A stretch of 58,321 nucleotides of DNA from an uncultured Pelagibacteraceae bacterium (GCA_902595815.1 CACJRL010000009.1:1-58321); one strand, 5' to 3'; shown: positions 20,817-29,769, numbered from the stretch's first letter. A program made the numbers and translations. Notes: a model not told the origin generated them from the letters alone.

Positions 20817-20918
20817 GTAAACTTTATAATTTACAATATTTACAAAATCTACAAAAAATGTTAAAAGTCTAGTAAATACAATAAATTTTTTGTAAATAAT
20901 AATTTACAAAGTTTACAT
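20816..20918. promoter_or_regulatory. Cluster of TTTACAA/TTGTAAA half-sites between aceA and the ramB-like gene
   Basis: Copies or near-copies of the half-site lie at 20816-20822 (TGTAAAC), 20829-20836 (ATTTACAA), 20838-20846 (ATTTACAAA), 20848-20855 (TCTACAAA), 20889-20897 (TTTGTAAAT), 20902-20910 (ATTTACAAA) and 20911-20918 (GTTTACAT). The pair at 20889-20910 is a perfect 9-bp inverted repeat with a 4-base spacer, ending 15 bases before the regulator's start. Read on the minus strand, 20903-20914 is AAACTTTGTAAA, close to the RamB box I recall from Corynebacterium (AAAACTTTGCAAA type). Probable operators for self-regulation and for aceA. Confidence 0.6.
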
Positions 20919-20925
20919 ATAGTAA

Positions 20926-22350
20926 ATGAGTCAAGCAGAATTAAATATTGGGCCAAAAATAAAAGCTTTTAGGAGACAGCTAGGTATGCAAGCAAACAAA
21001 CTAGCCTCACAACTTAACATTTCACCGAGTTATTTAGCTTTAATCGAGGGAGGTAAAAGAAAAATTGACGGGGAATTACTTTTAAAAATTTGTGAGGAGT
21101 TAAGCATCAACATTAGCGATCTAACAAATAAATCAGATATCAATATGGTCAACACAATTTCAGAATTGCTTGATGATCAACTTTTTGAAGATTTGGATAT
21201 AGTTGGTCCAGAAGTTAAAGATCTAGCAAATAGTAATCCAAAAATTGGTAAGGCTCTAATAAGATTAGGAGACATTTTAAAAAAAAAAGATCATGAATTG
21301 GTTAACAAAATTGAAAAACTTTCAGGAAAAATTGTAGATAATAGAAAAAACTCATTTCCTGGAGAAGTAATTTCAGATTTTTTGCAAGAAAATAGAAATT
21401 TTTTTCCAAAACTAGAGGAATTTGCAAATCAAATCTTTGAACAAATAAAACAAAATAATAGAACAAGATATATTGCTTTATGTGATTATTTAAAATCAGA
21501 GTATAAAATTGAAGTGCAAGATATAATTCCTGAGGAAGGAAAACCATTCTCAAAAATTTACGATAACAAAAATAGAAAGTTGCTATTGTCTGATTATTTG
21601 TCTTTAGAAACAAAGAAATTACATGCTGCAGCTCAAATTGTACAAGAGGGAGCTATTGATATAATAAATTCTTATCTTGATACTTTTAATTATCCAAATG
21701 AAGAATCGAAAAAATTAACAAAAGTTGCTTTATTAAATTATTGTGGTGCAGCAATTTTAATGCCCTACAAATTATTTCATTCTGAATGTAAAAAACTTAA
21801 ATATGATTTGGAGTTATTACAAAATACTTTTGCAACTTCATTTGAACAAGTTACACATAGAGTAACATGTTTGAATGATCCAAAATTACCTGGAGTTCCT
21901 TTTCATTTTTTGAGGGTTGATGTCGCTGGTAATATTTCAAAAAGATTTTCATTATCAGGCATTGAAATACCACGTTATGGTGGTGCTTGTCCTCGATGGA
22001 ATGTGTATTCGGCTTTTTCTAGACCTGGTGTTATACAGGCAGCAGTGAGTAAAATGACTAATGGTGAAAAGTATGTATGTATAGCAAGAACAGTTGAAAA
22101 AGGTATAGGAAGATATGGACAAAAAAAAAGTATGTTATCTATTGGACTTGGATGTGAAGCCAAATATGCAAAAGATTTTGTTTATACGGAAAACTTAGAT
22201 TTGAATGATAAAAAATCAGAGATACCTGTTGGGGTTTCATGTAGAACTTGTGATAGACTGGATTGTTCTCAAAGAGCTTTTCCACCATTACATAAAAAAT
22301 TTGATGTAGACATTAATTCTAGAGGAGTATCTGTATATGTCAGTGATTAA
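20926..22350 (+). CDS. RamB/ScfR-like XRE-family transcriptional regulator
   Basis: A 474-residue DNA-binding regulator. Residues 10-60 form an XRE helix-turn-helix (MQANKLASQLNISPSYLALIE). The middle resembles the IrrE/ImmA-like region (AAILMPYKLF, then FATSFEQVTHRV) but has no HExxH metal motif. The C-terminal domain has clustered Cys residues (GGACPRWNVYSAFSRPG, SCRTCDRLDC, QRAFPP) as in the short-chain fatty acyl regulator family. Divergence from aceA and the RamB-like boxes between them suggest it controls the glyoxylate bypass in response to acetate or a related acyl metabolite; that is inference. It overlaps the next gene by 14 bases. Confidence 0.88.
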   Translation: MSQAELNIGPKIKAFRRQLGMQANKLASQLNISPSYLALIEGGKRKIDGELLLKICEELSINISDLTNKSDINMVNTISELLDDQLFEDLDIVGPEVKDLANSNPKIGKALIRLGDILKKKDHELVNKIEKLSGKIVDNRKNSFPGEVISDFLQENRNFFPKLEEFANQIFEQIKQNNRTRYIALCDYLKSEYKIEVQDIIPEEGKPFSKIYDNKNRKLLLSDYLSLETKKLHAAAQIVQEGAIDIINSYLDTFNYPNEESKKLTKVALLNYCGAAILMPYKLFHSECKKLKYDLELLQNTFATSFEQVTHRVTCLNDPKLPGVPFHFLRVDVAGNISKRFSLSGIEIPRYGGACPRWNVYSAFSRPGVIQAAVSKMTNGEKYVCIARTVEKGIGRYGQKKSMLSIGLGCEAKYAKDFVYTENLDLNDKKSEIPVGVSCRTCDRLDCSQRAFPPLHKKFDVDINSRGVSVYVSD

Positions 22351-22885
22351 AAAACATATAAGTTTTATAATTATATTTTTATTTGTCAGCACAAATAATG
22401 TGTATTCGGAAAATTTAAATATATTGTTTAAAGAATTGCTTAATGCAAAAAATTTACAACAAGCAGAAAAGCTAGAGGATCAAATTTGGAATAATTGGAC
22501 AAGACACCCAAACAATGATTATCTGACGAACAAATTAGAGAACGGAACTTATTCCATGTACCATCAGCAGTATAGAATGGCATTAAAACTATTTACAGAT
22601 GTGATTAATGAAGACCCAAAGTGGGCGGAGGGTTGGAATAAGAGAGCCACATTGCTATTCATATTAGGGGATTATGAGAAATCGTTAGACGATATTGAAA
22701 AAGTTTTAGATCTAGAGCCAAGACATTTTGGAGCATTATCCGGGCGAGCACAAATATACTTAAGCTTAAAGGAATATGAAAAAGCAGTTGATGACTTAAG
22801 AAAAGCAAAATCAATTTATCCATTAATTAAAAGTGGAGAAAATATAAAATTAATAGAAAAAATTATTAAAGACCAACAAATTTAA
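22337..22885 (+). CDS. Secreted TPR-repeat protein
   Basis: A 182-residue protein with a signal peptide (hydrophobic residues 8-19; likely cleavage near VYS) followed by tetratricopeptide repeats, best seen from about residue 75 onward (YRMALKLFTDVINEDPKWAEGWNKRA, then two more 34-residue units with GDYEKSLDDIEKVLDLEP and KEYEKAVDDLRKAKSIYP). Probably periplasmic and a protein-interaction module; partner unknown. It begins inside the 3' end of the ramB-like gene (14-base overlap) and its stop shares TTAA with the convergent coiled-coil gene. Confidence 0.8.
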   Translation: MSVIKKHISFIIIFLFVSTNNVYSENLNILFKELLNAKNLQQAEKLEDQIWNNWTRHPNNDYLTNKLENGTYSMYHQQYRMALKLFTDVINEDPKWAEGWNKRATLLFILGDYEKSLDDIEKVLDLEPRHFGALSGRAQIYLSLKEYEKAVDDLRKAKSIYPLIKSGENIKLIEKIIKDQQI

Positions 22886-23760
22886 TTATTCTTAGATCTT
22901 TTTTTTGCAATCAACTGTGTTAATGCATCTACCATTAAATCTGAGGCTTTAAAAATTTCATTGGGTTTAAATTCATGTGAAATATTTTTTTCTTCATTTG
23001 TTTTATCTTCAATGACTATACCTTCATCAGGGGAATTATTTTTAATATAAATTAGTATTAACCACTCATCATCAATTGTCTCATCCCATTTTATAAAAAT
23101 CTCTCCAGTTTCAAATCTTCTGTCTATGCATCTCAAGATAGACATATGTTTAGTTATATATCTTTTATTAAGTTGAAAAACTAAACTATTCGCGCTTCTG
23201 TAAAAACTTTCAAGTGCAAATTCAATTTTTTGCCTAGCTAAAGTATACTCCCTTTCTCTTTGAAGTAATTTTGCTCTATCGTCTCCTTCTTGTGTTTCTA
23301 CACCTAGCGCCTCGACTCGTTCTCTTATTTTCTGATCTCTTATTTGTTGATATTTTAATTTTAGTTTTTCGATACGCTCTTGTAATCCTGAATAATCTTC
23401 TCTCTTTTCTCTTAAAGCTAATTTTTCTAGTTGTTCTAGTTCTTTTACCTCTCTTATTCTAAATTTTTCGATTTGTTTTTCTAATTTTAATTCTTGTAAA
23501 AATTTCTTTTGTCTCTCCGCCTGCTCTTTTCTTAGTATGGCCTGTTCTTTTCTTAAAAATAATTTTATATCCTTTGCTCTTTCTCTTTCTAATTTTTCTT
23601 CTTGTTTTAACTGGATTTCCTTTTCTTTTAAAAAACTTTCCTCGTCTGCTTTCTTTTGTTTCTCAATTTCGATTTTTTCTTTTTCTGCCTGTTCTATTTT
23701 CTCAAGTTTAATTTGTCTTTTTTCCTCAGCTCTTATCTCTTTAAAACGAATTAATGCCAA
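22882..23760 (-). CDS. Coiled-coil, Lys/Glu-rich protein of unknown function (5' end uncertain)
   Basis: Residues 1-180 are an almost continuous charged helix (EKEKIEIEKQKKADEESF, REKREDYSGLQERIEKLK), likely a long coiled coil; residues 180-292 are a small mixed domain with SILRCIDRRFETGEIFIKWDE, DDEWLILIYIKNNSP, and a basic tail KKRSKNN. The first codon here is a TTG, but the frame stays open for a further 71 codons upstream with no normal start, and an ATG-led lysine-rich segment in another frame begins at 24059. The full gene probably runs 22882-24059 with a -1 frameshift (or an indel) in poly-A. I do not recognise the family. It is the third gene after dapA-like and cfa. Confidence 0.65.
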   Translation of the reverse strand: MALIRFKEIRAEEKRQIKLEKIEQAEKEKIEIEKQKKADEESFLKEKEIQLKQEEKLERERAKDIKLFLRKEQAILRKEQAERQKKFLQELKLEKQIEKFRIREVKELEQLEKLALREKREDYSGLQERIEKLKLKYQQIRDQKIRERVEALGVETQEGDDRAKLLQREREYTLARQKIEFALESFYRSANSLVFQLNKRYITKHMSILRCIDRRFETGEIFIKWDETIDDEWLILIYIKNNSPDEGIVIEDKTNEEKNISHEFKPNEIFKASDLMVDALTQLIAKKRSKNN

Positions 23761-24059
23761 TTCTATACTTTGAAAAAACTTTTGTATTAATTTATCTATT
23801 GCCAGTAAATTAAAGTTAAATTTGAAAGAAAACTTATTTTTTAAATCTTCCTCAAGTCTAACTGTTCTTGAAATTATACCCTTTTCAGGAATTATCTTTT
23901 TTTTAACTTTTTTAAATTTTTTTCTTTGGTTTAATCTTTTTATCGTTTTTTTTTTAATTTTGATTTTTTTTTTTTAAATTTTGACCTAGATTTATTTTTT
24001 GATTTTTTAACCTTTATTTTTAGATTTTTTTTTTTAGGTTTTTTTTTCTTTTTTTTCAT
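23761..24059 (-). other. Frameshifted, lysine-rich N-terminal extension of the coiled-coil gene
   Basis: From the ATG at 24057-24059 a frame encodes an almost pure Lys/Ser/Asn stretch for 38 codons before a TAA. In the message this contains runs of 8, 9, 11, 12 and 10 A. From about 23973 onward the frame of the downstream coiled-coil protein is open and also basic (KKVKKKIIPEKG, then ISRTVRLEEDLKNKF). A single -1 shift in the 12-A run (near 23964-23975) or the 10-A run would join both into one protein of about 392 residues. Sequencing or assembly error, programmed slippage, or true decay all fit. Confidence 0.5.
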
Positions 24060-24088
24060 TCAAGAAATACAGCTTTATCAGCTAATTT

Positions 24089-25276
24089 TTAATAAATATA
24101 GTCTCTAGTATTAGGAACAGATCTAATATCTTTAGTTAGCTGAAGTTGAAATACAACTTGATCTCCCCATTTAAAAGCCATTTCACAACTTGTAAGATAA
24201 AATTCCCACATCCTTAAAAATTTTTCGTCAAACATTTCTAAAACGCGATCTTTTTTTGATAGAAATCTCTCTTTCCAATTTCTTAAAGTGTGGGCATAGT
24301 GCATCCTTAAAATCTCAATATCTGTAGCTATTAGTCCAGAATCCTCGATTGGCCTTGCTATTTCGCTTAAACTAGGGGTATACCCCCCTGGGAAAATATA
24401 TTTTGTTATCCAAGGCTGTGGGTCTCTAGGTGGAAGATTTGATCCAATTGTGTGTATTAGAGCTACCCCATCTTTTTTTAACATTTGAGACACTCTATTA
24501 AAATAGGTTTGATAGAATTTTTTTCCAACATGTTCAAACATTCCAACACTAACTATCCTATCAAATTTTTCATTCAATTGTCTGTAATCTATTAATTTAA
24601 ATTCAACTTGATTATCTAAATTTAATTCTTTAGCTTTTTCTTTACTATATTTTAATTGATTTTCTGAAAGTGTAATTCCTGTTACTGAAGCTTTTGTTTT
24701 TTTTGCAATGTCAATTGCAAGTGTTCCCCACCCTGAACCAATATCCAAAACCTTTTGGTTAGGTTGTATATGAAGTTTTTTAATTATGTGATCGATTTTA
24801 TTTTCTTGAGCAGTTTCTAAAGTATCATTTTCATTTTTGAAGTATGCGCATGAATATTGTCTTTTTTTATCAAGAAATAAATCGTATAATTTTTCTGAAA
24901 TATCATAATGATGTGCAACATTTTGTTTAGATTTAACAATTTTATTAAAACTTGTTAAGTATTTTAAAGTTCCATTTATTTTATTTAATGTCTTTCCATA
25001 AATATTTATATCTGCTCTTCCAATATTTTTAAATGCTATATCAAGAAATTCTGTCAAAGTTCCATTTCTTAATCTTAAAGAACCATTTGTATACGCCTCA
25101 CCAAAATATAGATCTGGATGGAAAAGTAATTTTTTATGCAAACTTTTATCTAACAACTGTAATTCTATAGGAATTTCTTTCAAAGGCTTTCCTATAACAT
25201 ACCTGTTAGAATTATAATCTATTAATATAAAGCCATCTTCTTTAAATAAATCATTTAAAAAATTTATAAGTTTCAT
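24089..25276 (-). CDS. cfa: Cyclopropane-fatty-acyl-phospholipid synthase family methyltransferase
   Basis: SAM-dependent methyltransferase acting on unsaturated phospholipid acyl chains at the membrane. The 395-residue protein has NVAHHYDIS (119-127), YSCAYF (141-146), the SAM loop DIGSGWGTLAI (178-188), SVGMFEHVG and the C-terminal CEMAF region. N-terminal 100 residues match the lipid-binding domain. Its ATG overlaps the dapA-like stop by one base (TAATG), implying coupling. Whether the product is a cyclopropane or another methylated fatty acid cannot be told from sequence. Confidence 0.9.
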   Translation of the reverse strand: MKLINFLNDLFKEDGFILIDYNSNRYVIGKPLKEIPIELQLLDKSLHKKLLFHPDLYFGEAYTNGSLRLRNGTLTEFLDIAFKNIGRADINIYGKTLNKINGTLKYLTSFNKIVKSKQNVAHHYDISEKLYDLFLDKKRQYSCAYFKNENDTLETAQENKIDHIIKKLHIQPNQKVLDIGSGWGTLAIDIAKKTKASVTGITLSENQLKYSKEKAKELNLDNQVEFKLIDYRQLNEKFDRIVSVGMFEHVGKKFYQTYFNRVSQMLKKDGVALIHTIGSNLPPRDPQPWITKYIFPGGYTPSLSEIARPIEDSGLIATDIEILRMHYAHTLRNWKERFLSKKDRVLEMFDEKFLRMWEFYLTSCEMAFKWGDQVVFQLQLTKDIRSVPNTRDYIY

Positions 25277-26160
25277 TAAGCTGCTTTAAGGTTTTTTATA
25301 TTAAAATTTAATTTATCTAATTCTGAAAAAAATAATTTTTCTTCATCTTTGGATAAAAGTTTTAAAGGTGGAATTAAATTTTTAAAATCAGAGTCTTCTG
25401 TGCTCATAAATGTATGTAGGCCTGAAATGAGATTATATTTATCAAAAATACTTCTCACCATACAAAGTTTTTCGTTTGATGTTTGATTTAAATTATTTTT
25501 AAATTTATCATACACGTCTCTTGCTAAATAAGAGGTGACATTTGTTGTTGCTGTAATTATACCTGAGCATCCTAATTCTAGGCCCTTCAACAACTTACTT
25601 TCAGATCCGGGCATGACAGAAAAATTTTCAATCTTTAAATTTTCATACAAGTTGTAACTACTATCCTTTACTCCCAGAACATGTTTAGGAAAATTTTTAG
25701 CTAATTTTGAAACACATTCTATGCTAAATTTGTATCCAGATAACTTTTCGAAATTATATAAAATTATTCTACAATCTTTTACATTTTCTATTAATTTAGA
25801 ATAAAAATTAAAAACATCATCATCGTTATATTTATAGTATGCTGGCGGCATAACTAAAAAATTTTCAAAACCAATTGATTTCGAAATATTAATTAAATTA
25901 ATATTATCTCCCAACGAATTCAGGCCAGTTCCAATAATAAATTTATCTTTATGTTTGCTCTTAGGTAAAATATTAATAAGTTTAATTTTCTCGCTTAACG
26001 AAATTAATTGAGATTGGCCTGTGCTACCAAAAAATATTACACCATGGCAACCTTTTTCAATTAGATTTTCAGCATGTATTAAGGTTTTTTCGCAGTCTAA
26101 CTGTAAATTTTTATCAAGTATTGAAAGGCTTGCCGCATAAATACCATTGAAATATCCCAT
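25276..26160 (-). CDS. Dihydrodipicolinate synthase / N-acetylneuraminate lyase family aldolase
   Basis: A 294-residue class I aldolase of the DapA/NanA family. The Schiff-base lysine is in VLGVKDSSYN (Lys165), the catalytic Tyr is in ILYNFEK (Tyr135), and the substrate loop is GSTGQS (45-50) where DapA enzymes normally have GTTGE. The Gln in place of Glu and the overall divergence suggest a pyruvate aldolase with a different substrate rather than the lysine-pathway enzyme. It heads the leftward unit with cfa and the coiled-coil gene and is divergent from a GT9 gene. Confidence 0.8.
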   Translation of the reverse strand: MGYFNGIYAASLSILDKNLQLDCEKTLIHAENLIEKGCHGVIFFGSTGQSQLISLSEKIKLINILPKSKHKDKFIIGTGLNSLGDNINLINISKSIGFENFLVMPPAYYKYNDDDVFNFYSKLIENVKDCRIILYNFEKLSGYKFSIECVSKLAKNFPKHVLGVKDSSYNLYENLKIENFSVMPGSESKLLKGLELGCSGIITATTNVTSYLARDVYDKFKNNLNQTSNEKLCMVRSIFDKYNLISGLHTFMSTEDSDFKNLIPPLKLLSKDEEKLFFSELDKLNFNIKNLKAA

Positions 26161-26208
26161 ACCAAAAATTTATATAAAAATATAAAATAGTAAAGGTTTT
26201 AAAAACAC

Positions 26209-27168
26209 ATGAAAATCTTAGCAATTCAAAACAGGATGGGAATTGGCGATATGGTAATATTTCTTCCTTACATAGAAGCTGTTGCAAAAAAATATAACAG
26301 TCAAGTAACTTTATTAGTAAAAGAAAATTCAAAAGCTGAACACTTAATTAAAGATAATAAATACATTAATGAGATTATTATTTTAAAAAGAGATCAAACT
26401 AAGAAAAGTTTTCACGATGGATTGAGCGGATTTTTTCAACTAGTTTCTGATATTAAAAAATATCAATTTGATAAAGTGCTAATTTTTAATTCTTCACTTA
26501 GATATAGATTAGTTTGTAGGTTTGCAGGAATTAGTGATATTTATCAATATCCATTATTTGAAAAAGAAAATCAGCATATTGTAGATGCTGCTAGTAATTT
26601 ATTAAAAAATAAATTTAATCTAGAAATCAAAGGTGACCCTATAATAAATATTAAAGATGAAAATATTCAAAATATAAGAGCAAAATTTAATTTTGATGAT
26701 GATTCTAAGAATATATTACTAGGAATTGGCGGATCCGGACCAACAAAAAGAATTCCATCAAAAATATTTATAGAATTTATGAATTTATGTTTAAAAAATT
26801 TTAAATGTAGATTTTTTTTAGCTACAGGTAACAAAAACGAAGAAATTAATATTATGAACGAAATTGTAAATTATCACAAGAATATATGTACCCCATTAAA
26901 TGAACTTAGTATTTCCGAGACTTTACCTGTAATTAAAAATTGCAATATTGCTGTTTGTAATGACTCAAGTTTCAGCCATTTATCTGCAGGATTAGGAAAA
27001 CCAACTATTGTTTTAATGTCAGATACCCCACTAATATATGGAAGTTATAGTTCCAAAATGCATCCAATTATGCCAGATGGTGTAGAAAAGGTTACTCATG
27101 GAACAGATGGTAAGGAGCAAATAAATCCTTTAAAAATTTTTGAGAAATTTCAGAGTTTAGTTAACTAA
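26209..27168 (+). CDS. Glycosyltransferase family 9 (ADP-heptose:LPS heptosyltransferase-like)
   Basis: A 319-residue GT-B fold enzyme. The N terminus (AIQNRMGIGDMVIFLPYIEAV) and the C-terminal nucleotide-sugar site (CNDSSFSHLSAGLGKPTIVLMSDTP, residues about 248-272) are those of GT9. Members usually add heptose or related sugars to the LPS core. The acceptor is unknown. The start lies 48 bases from the divergent dapA-like gene; the 3' end overlaps the convergent J-protein gene by 8 bases. Confidence 0.85.
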   Translation: MKILAIQNRMGIGDMVIFLPYIEAVAKKYNSQVTLLVKENSKAEHLIKDNKYINEIIILKRDQTKKSFHDGLSGFFQLVSDIKKYQFDKVLIFNSSLRYRLVCRFAGISDIYQYPLFEKENQHIVDAASNLLKNKFNLEIKGDPIINIKDENIQNIRAKFNFDDDSKNILLGIGGSGPTKRIPSKIFIEFMNLCLKNFKCRFFLATGNKNEEINIMNEIVNYHKNICTPLNELSISETLPVIKNCNIAVCNDSSFSHLSAGLGKPTIVLMSDTPLIYGSYSSKMHPIMPDGVEKVTHGTDGKEQINPLKIFEKFQSLVN

Positions 27169-27670
27169 TATTTTTAATAACATTTTCTTTTGCTTCATTT
27201 ACCAGTGTGGCAATATTATTTAATTCTGGACTTCTATCAGGATGTATTTTTTTCATTATTTTTTTGTAAGATTGTAATACTTCTTCTTTTGTATATTTTT
27301 TTTTGGGATCTAGATTTAAAATTCTATAAGATTCATCAATAGACATTGCTTGAGATGAAACGTTTTGGTTAAATTGGTTAAAATTAAACCTTCCAGAATT
27401 TTTCAATACTCTTAAAAGGCCCCATAATCTAAACAATTGAAATAACGAAATACCAGCCTTTGTCTTTATTAAGGGTAAAATAGCCAACATAAAAGGTAAA
27501 GAAAAGATGTACCTTCCAGCATATGCCATTATTACCGCTAACAATATTGAAGAAATTATAATAAATGTTCTTACAAATTTTGATATTTTTTTTGTTGAAG
27601 TTTTGGCAAACCAATTAAGTAATATATAAAGAATTATAAAGATTATTAGTATTGCAAAAAAAATATTCAT
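27161..27670 (-). CDS. TIM14/Pam18-like membrane J-domain protein
   Basis: A 169-residue protein with hydrophobic segments at about 2-17, 35-50 and 52-68, then a C-terminal J domain (about 108-169) containing ESYRILNLDP, YKKIMKKIHPDRSPE with the HPD motif, and LVNEAKENVI. This matches the alphaproteobacterial homologues of mitochondrial TIM14/Pam18. Probably a DnaK co-chaperone at the inner membrane. It is divergent from ptrB with 17 bases between start codons. Confidence 0.85.
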   Translation of the reverse strand: MNIFFAILIIFIILYILLNWFAKTSTKKISKFVRTFIIISSILLAVIMAYAGRYIFSLPFMLAILPLIKTKAGISLFQLFRLWGLLRVLKNSGRFNFNQFNQNVSSQAMSIDESYRILNLDPKKKYTKEEVLQSYKKIMKKIHPDRSPELNNIATLVNEAKENVIKNIS

Positions 27671-27687
27671 AAATTAATTAAATTTAA

Positions 27688-29769
27688 ATGAAAATACCAC
27701 AGCTTAAAAAAAAACCAGAATTAAAATCTTGTCACAACGTTACCTGGGAGGATGATTATAGTTGGATACATCAAGAAAATATACTTGAAGTATTGAAAGA
27801 TAGTTCAAAATTGTTACCAGAGGTGAGAAAGTATCTTGAAGATGAAAATGATTATTTTAGTTATCAAATGTCAGATACAAAAAAAATTCAAAAAGTTTTA
27901 TTCGATGAGATTAAAGGAAGAATTAAACTTGATGATGAATCTCTTCCATTTCGAGATGTAAGATATAGCTACTGGACAAAAACAACAACAAAAGGAAATT
28001 ATTCTATAAAACTAAGAAAAAAAATTGATACTGAGGAAATAGAAGAAATTTGGAATGGCGATTTAGAAAAAGAAAAGCTTAAAACAGAATATTTTGGGCT
28101 TGGAGACTTAGAAGTTAGCTATAATGATAAATTATTAGCTTACTCATTAGATTTAAAAGGATCTGAATATTACACCATACATATAAGAGATATTAAAAGT
28201 CGAGAACAAGTTGGTGAAAAGATTGAAAATACTAGTGGTGGAATAACATTTAGTTTAGATGACAAATATATTTTTTACTCAAAGCTTGATGACAATCATA
28301 GACCGAGAGAAATTTATAGACACGAAATTGGAACTCCTACTAGTAAAGATATTCTTATCTTTAGAGAAGAAAGTGAAGCTTTTACTGTAGGCATAGGACT
28401 TAGCTCAGATGAAAAGTATTTTTTTATTACGTCATCTGATCATAATACCTCAGAGCAGTATTATTTTAAATCAGATGAAATATCTCCTAAACCGAAAATA
28501 ATTGATAAAAGAAAAAGAGGGATAATATATTCGGTTAATTCTTGGAATGGTAATTTTTACAAACATACAAATGAAGATGCAGAAGATTTTAAAATTGAAA
28601 AAACAAATGATTTAGAAAAAAATGAATGGGAAACATTTATACCTGCACGAGAAGAGGTTTTAATTGGTGGATTAATTTTCTTAGATAATTGGATTATAAG
28701 ATCTGAAACTTCTAATGCATTATCAAAATTAATATTAAGAAATCCAAAAAATAACGATGAAGAAGAAATATTCTTTTCAGACGAAAAAGTAATAGTGCCT
28801 GGTGTTTCGTTAACCCAAAGAGATAGAAATACTGATACCGTTTATTTATCATATTCATCACCAAAAACTCCTGGAAAGACTTTTTTATATAATCTTAAGA
28901 CAAAAGAAAAAAAATTAGTTAAAGAACAAGAGATTCCTAGTGGTCACAATTCTGATGACTACATAGTTGAAAGATTAGAGTGTGCCTCTCATGATGGAAG
29001 AATGGTTCCTATTACAATAACAAGACATAAAAAAACTAAATTAGATGGATCTGCAAAATTATTATTATATGGATACGGATCATACGGAAGTTCTATGTCA
29101 CCAAGTTTTTCGTCAACCAGAATAAGTTTAATAGAGCGAGATATTATATGGGTAACTTCTCATATTAGAGGCGGTATGGAAAAAGGAATGAAATGGTGGA
29201 AAGAAGGAAAGTTATTAAACAAGAAAAATACTTTTGAAGATTATATTGCTTCTGCAAAATTTTTAATTAAAAAAAAGTTTACGTCTAAAGGTAATATTAT
29301 TGGAATGGGTGGATCTGCTGGAGGTCTTTTAATGGGAGCCGTTGTTAACCAAGCTCCTGATTTATTTTTGGGTATTGTTATGGCTGTTCCTTTCGTTGAC
29401 TCGTTGACTACGAACTTAGACCATTCGTTACCATTAACAGTCGGCGAATTTGATGAATTTGGAAATGCTAAAGATAAAAAAGAACACTTTGATTACATAT
29501 TTTCATATGCACCTTATAACAATATTAAAAAGATGGATTACCCAAACATTTTGATAACCACAAGTCTAAGTGATAACAGGGTATTATTTGATGAGCCAGC
29601 AAAATTTACTGCAAAATTAAGGGATTACAAAACGGATAACAATTTACTTTTATTAAAAACAGAAATGAATGCAGGTCATGGAGGAAAATCTGGAAGAGAT
29701 GGAGCAATTGAGGAGATTGCAGTTGACTATGCATTCGCTTTGAAAATAGCTGGAAAATTAAACACTTGA
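27688..29769 (+). CDS. ptrB: Oligopeptidase B / prolyl oligopeptidase family serine peptidase
   Basis: Cleaves short peptides after basic residues. The 693-residue protein has the N-terminal beta-propeller (HNVTWEDDYSW start, YTIHIRDIKS blades) and a C-terminal alpha/beta hydrolase domain with LLLYGYGSYG, SHIRGGMEKG, the nucleophile GMGGSAGGLLMG, and the His in NAGHGGKSGR. These fit S9A oligopeptidase B. The stop lies within an 18-base palindrome (29766-29783). Confidence 0.94.
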   Translation: MKIPQLKKKPELKSCHNVTWEDDYSWIHQENILEVLKDSSKLLPEVRKYLEDENDYFSYQMSDTKKIQKVLFDEIKGRIKLDDESLPFRDVRYSYWTKTTTKGNYSIKLRKKIDTEEIEEIWNGDLEKEKLKTEYFGLGDLEVSYNDKLLAYSLDLKGSEYYTIHIRDIKSREQVGEKIENTSGGITFSLDDKYIFYSKLDDNHRPREIYRHEIGTPTSKDILIFREESEAFTVGIGLSSDEKYFFITSSDHNTSEQYYFKSDEISPKPKIIDKRKRGIIYSVNSWNGNFYKHTNEDAEDFKIEKTNDLEKNEWETFIPAREEVLIGGLIFLDNWIIRSETSNALSKLILRNPKNNDEEEIFFSDEKVIVPGVSLTQRDRNTDTVYLSYSSPKTPGKTFLYNLKTKEKKLVKEQEIPSGHNSDDYIVERLECASHDGRMVPITITRHKKTKLDGSAKLLLYGYGSYGSSMSPSFSSTRISLIERDIIWVTSHIRGGMEKGMKWWKEGKLLNKKNTFEDYIASAKFLIKKKFTSKGNIIGMGGSAGGLLMGAVVNQAPDLFLGIVMAVPFVDSLTTNLDHSLPLTVGEFDEFGNAKDKKEHFDYIFSYAPYNNIKKMDYPNILITTSLSDNRVLFDEPAKFTAKLRDYKTDNNLLLLKTEMNAGHGGKSGRDGAIEEIAVDYAFALKIAGKLNT

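Noticed and set aside
20629..20925. Glycine riboswitch before aceA
   Set aside because: SAR11 uses glycine riboswitches in the glyoxylate pathway, but this gap shows no paired glycine-aptamer core and is instead filled by half-sites and a small open frame.
23949..24059. Independent poly-lysine small gene
   Set aside because: The 38-codon frame ends just where the downstream basic frame opens, so a frameshifted single gene is the simpler reading.
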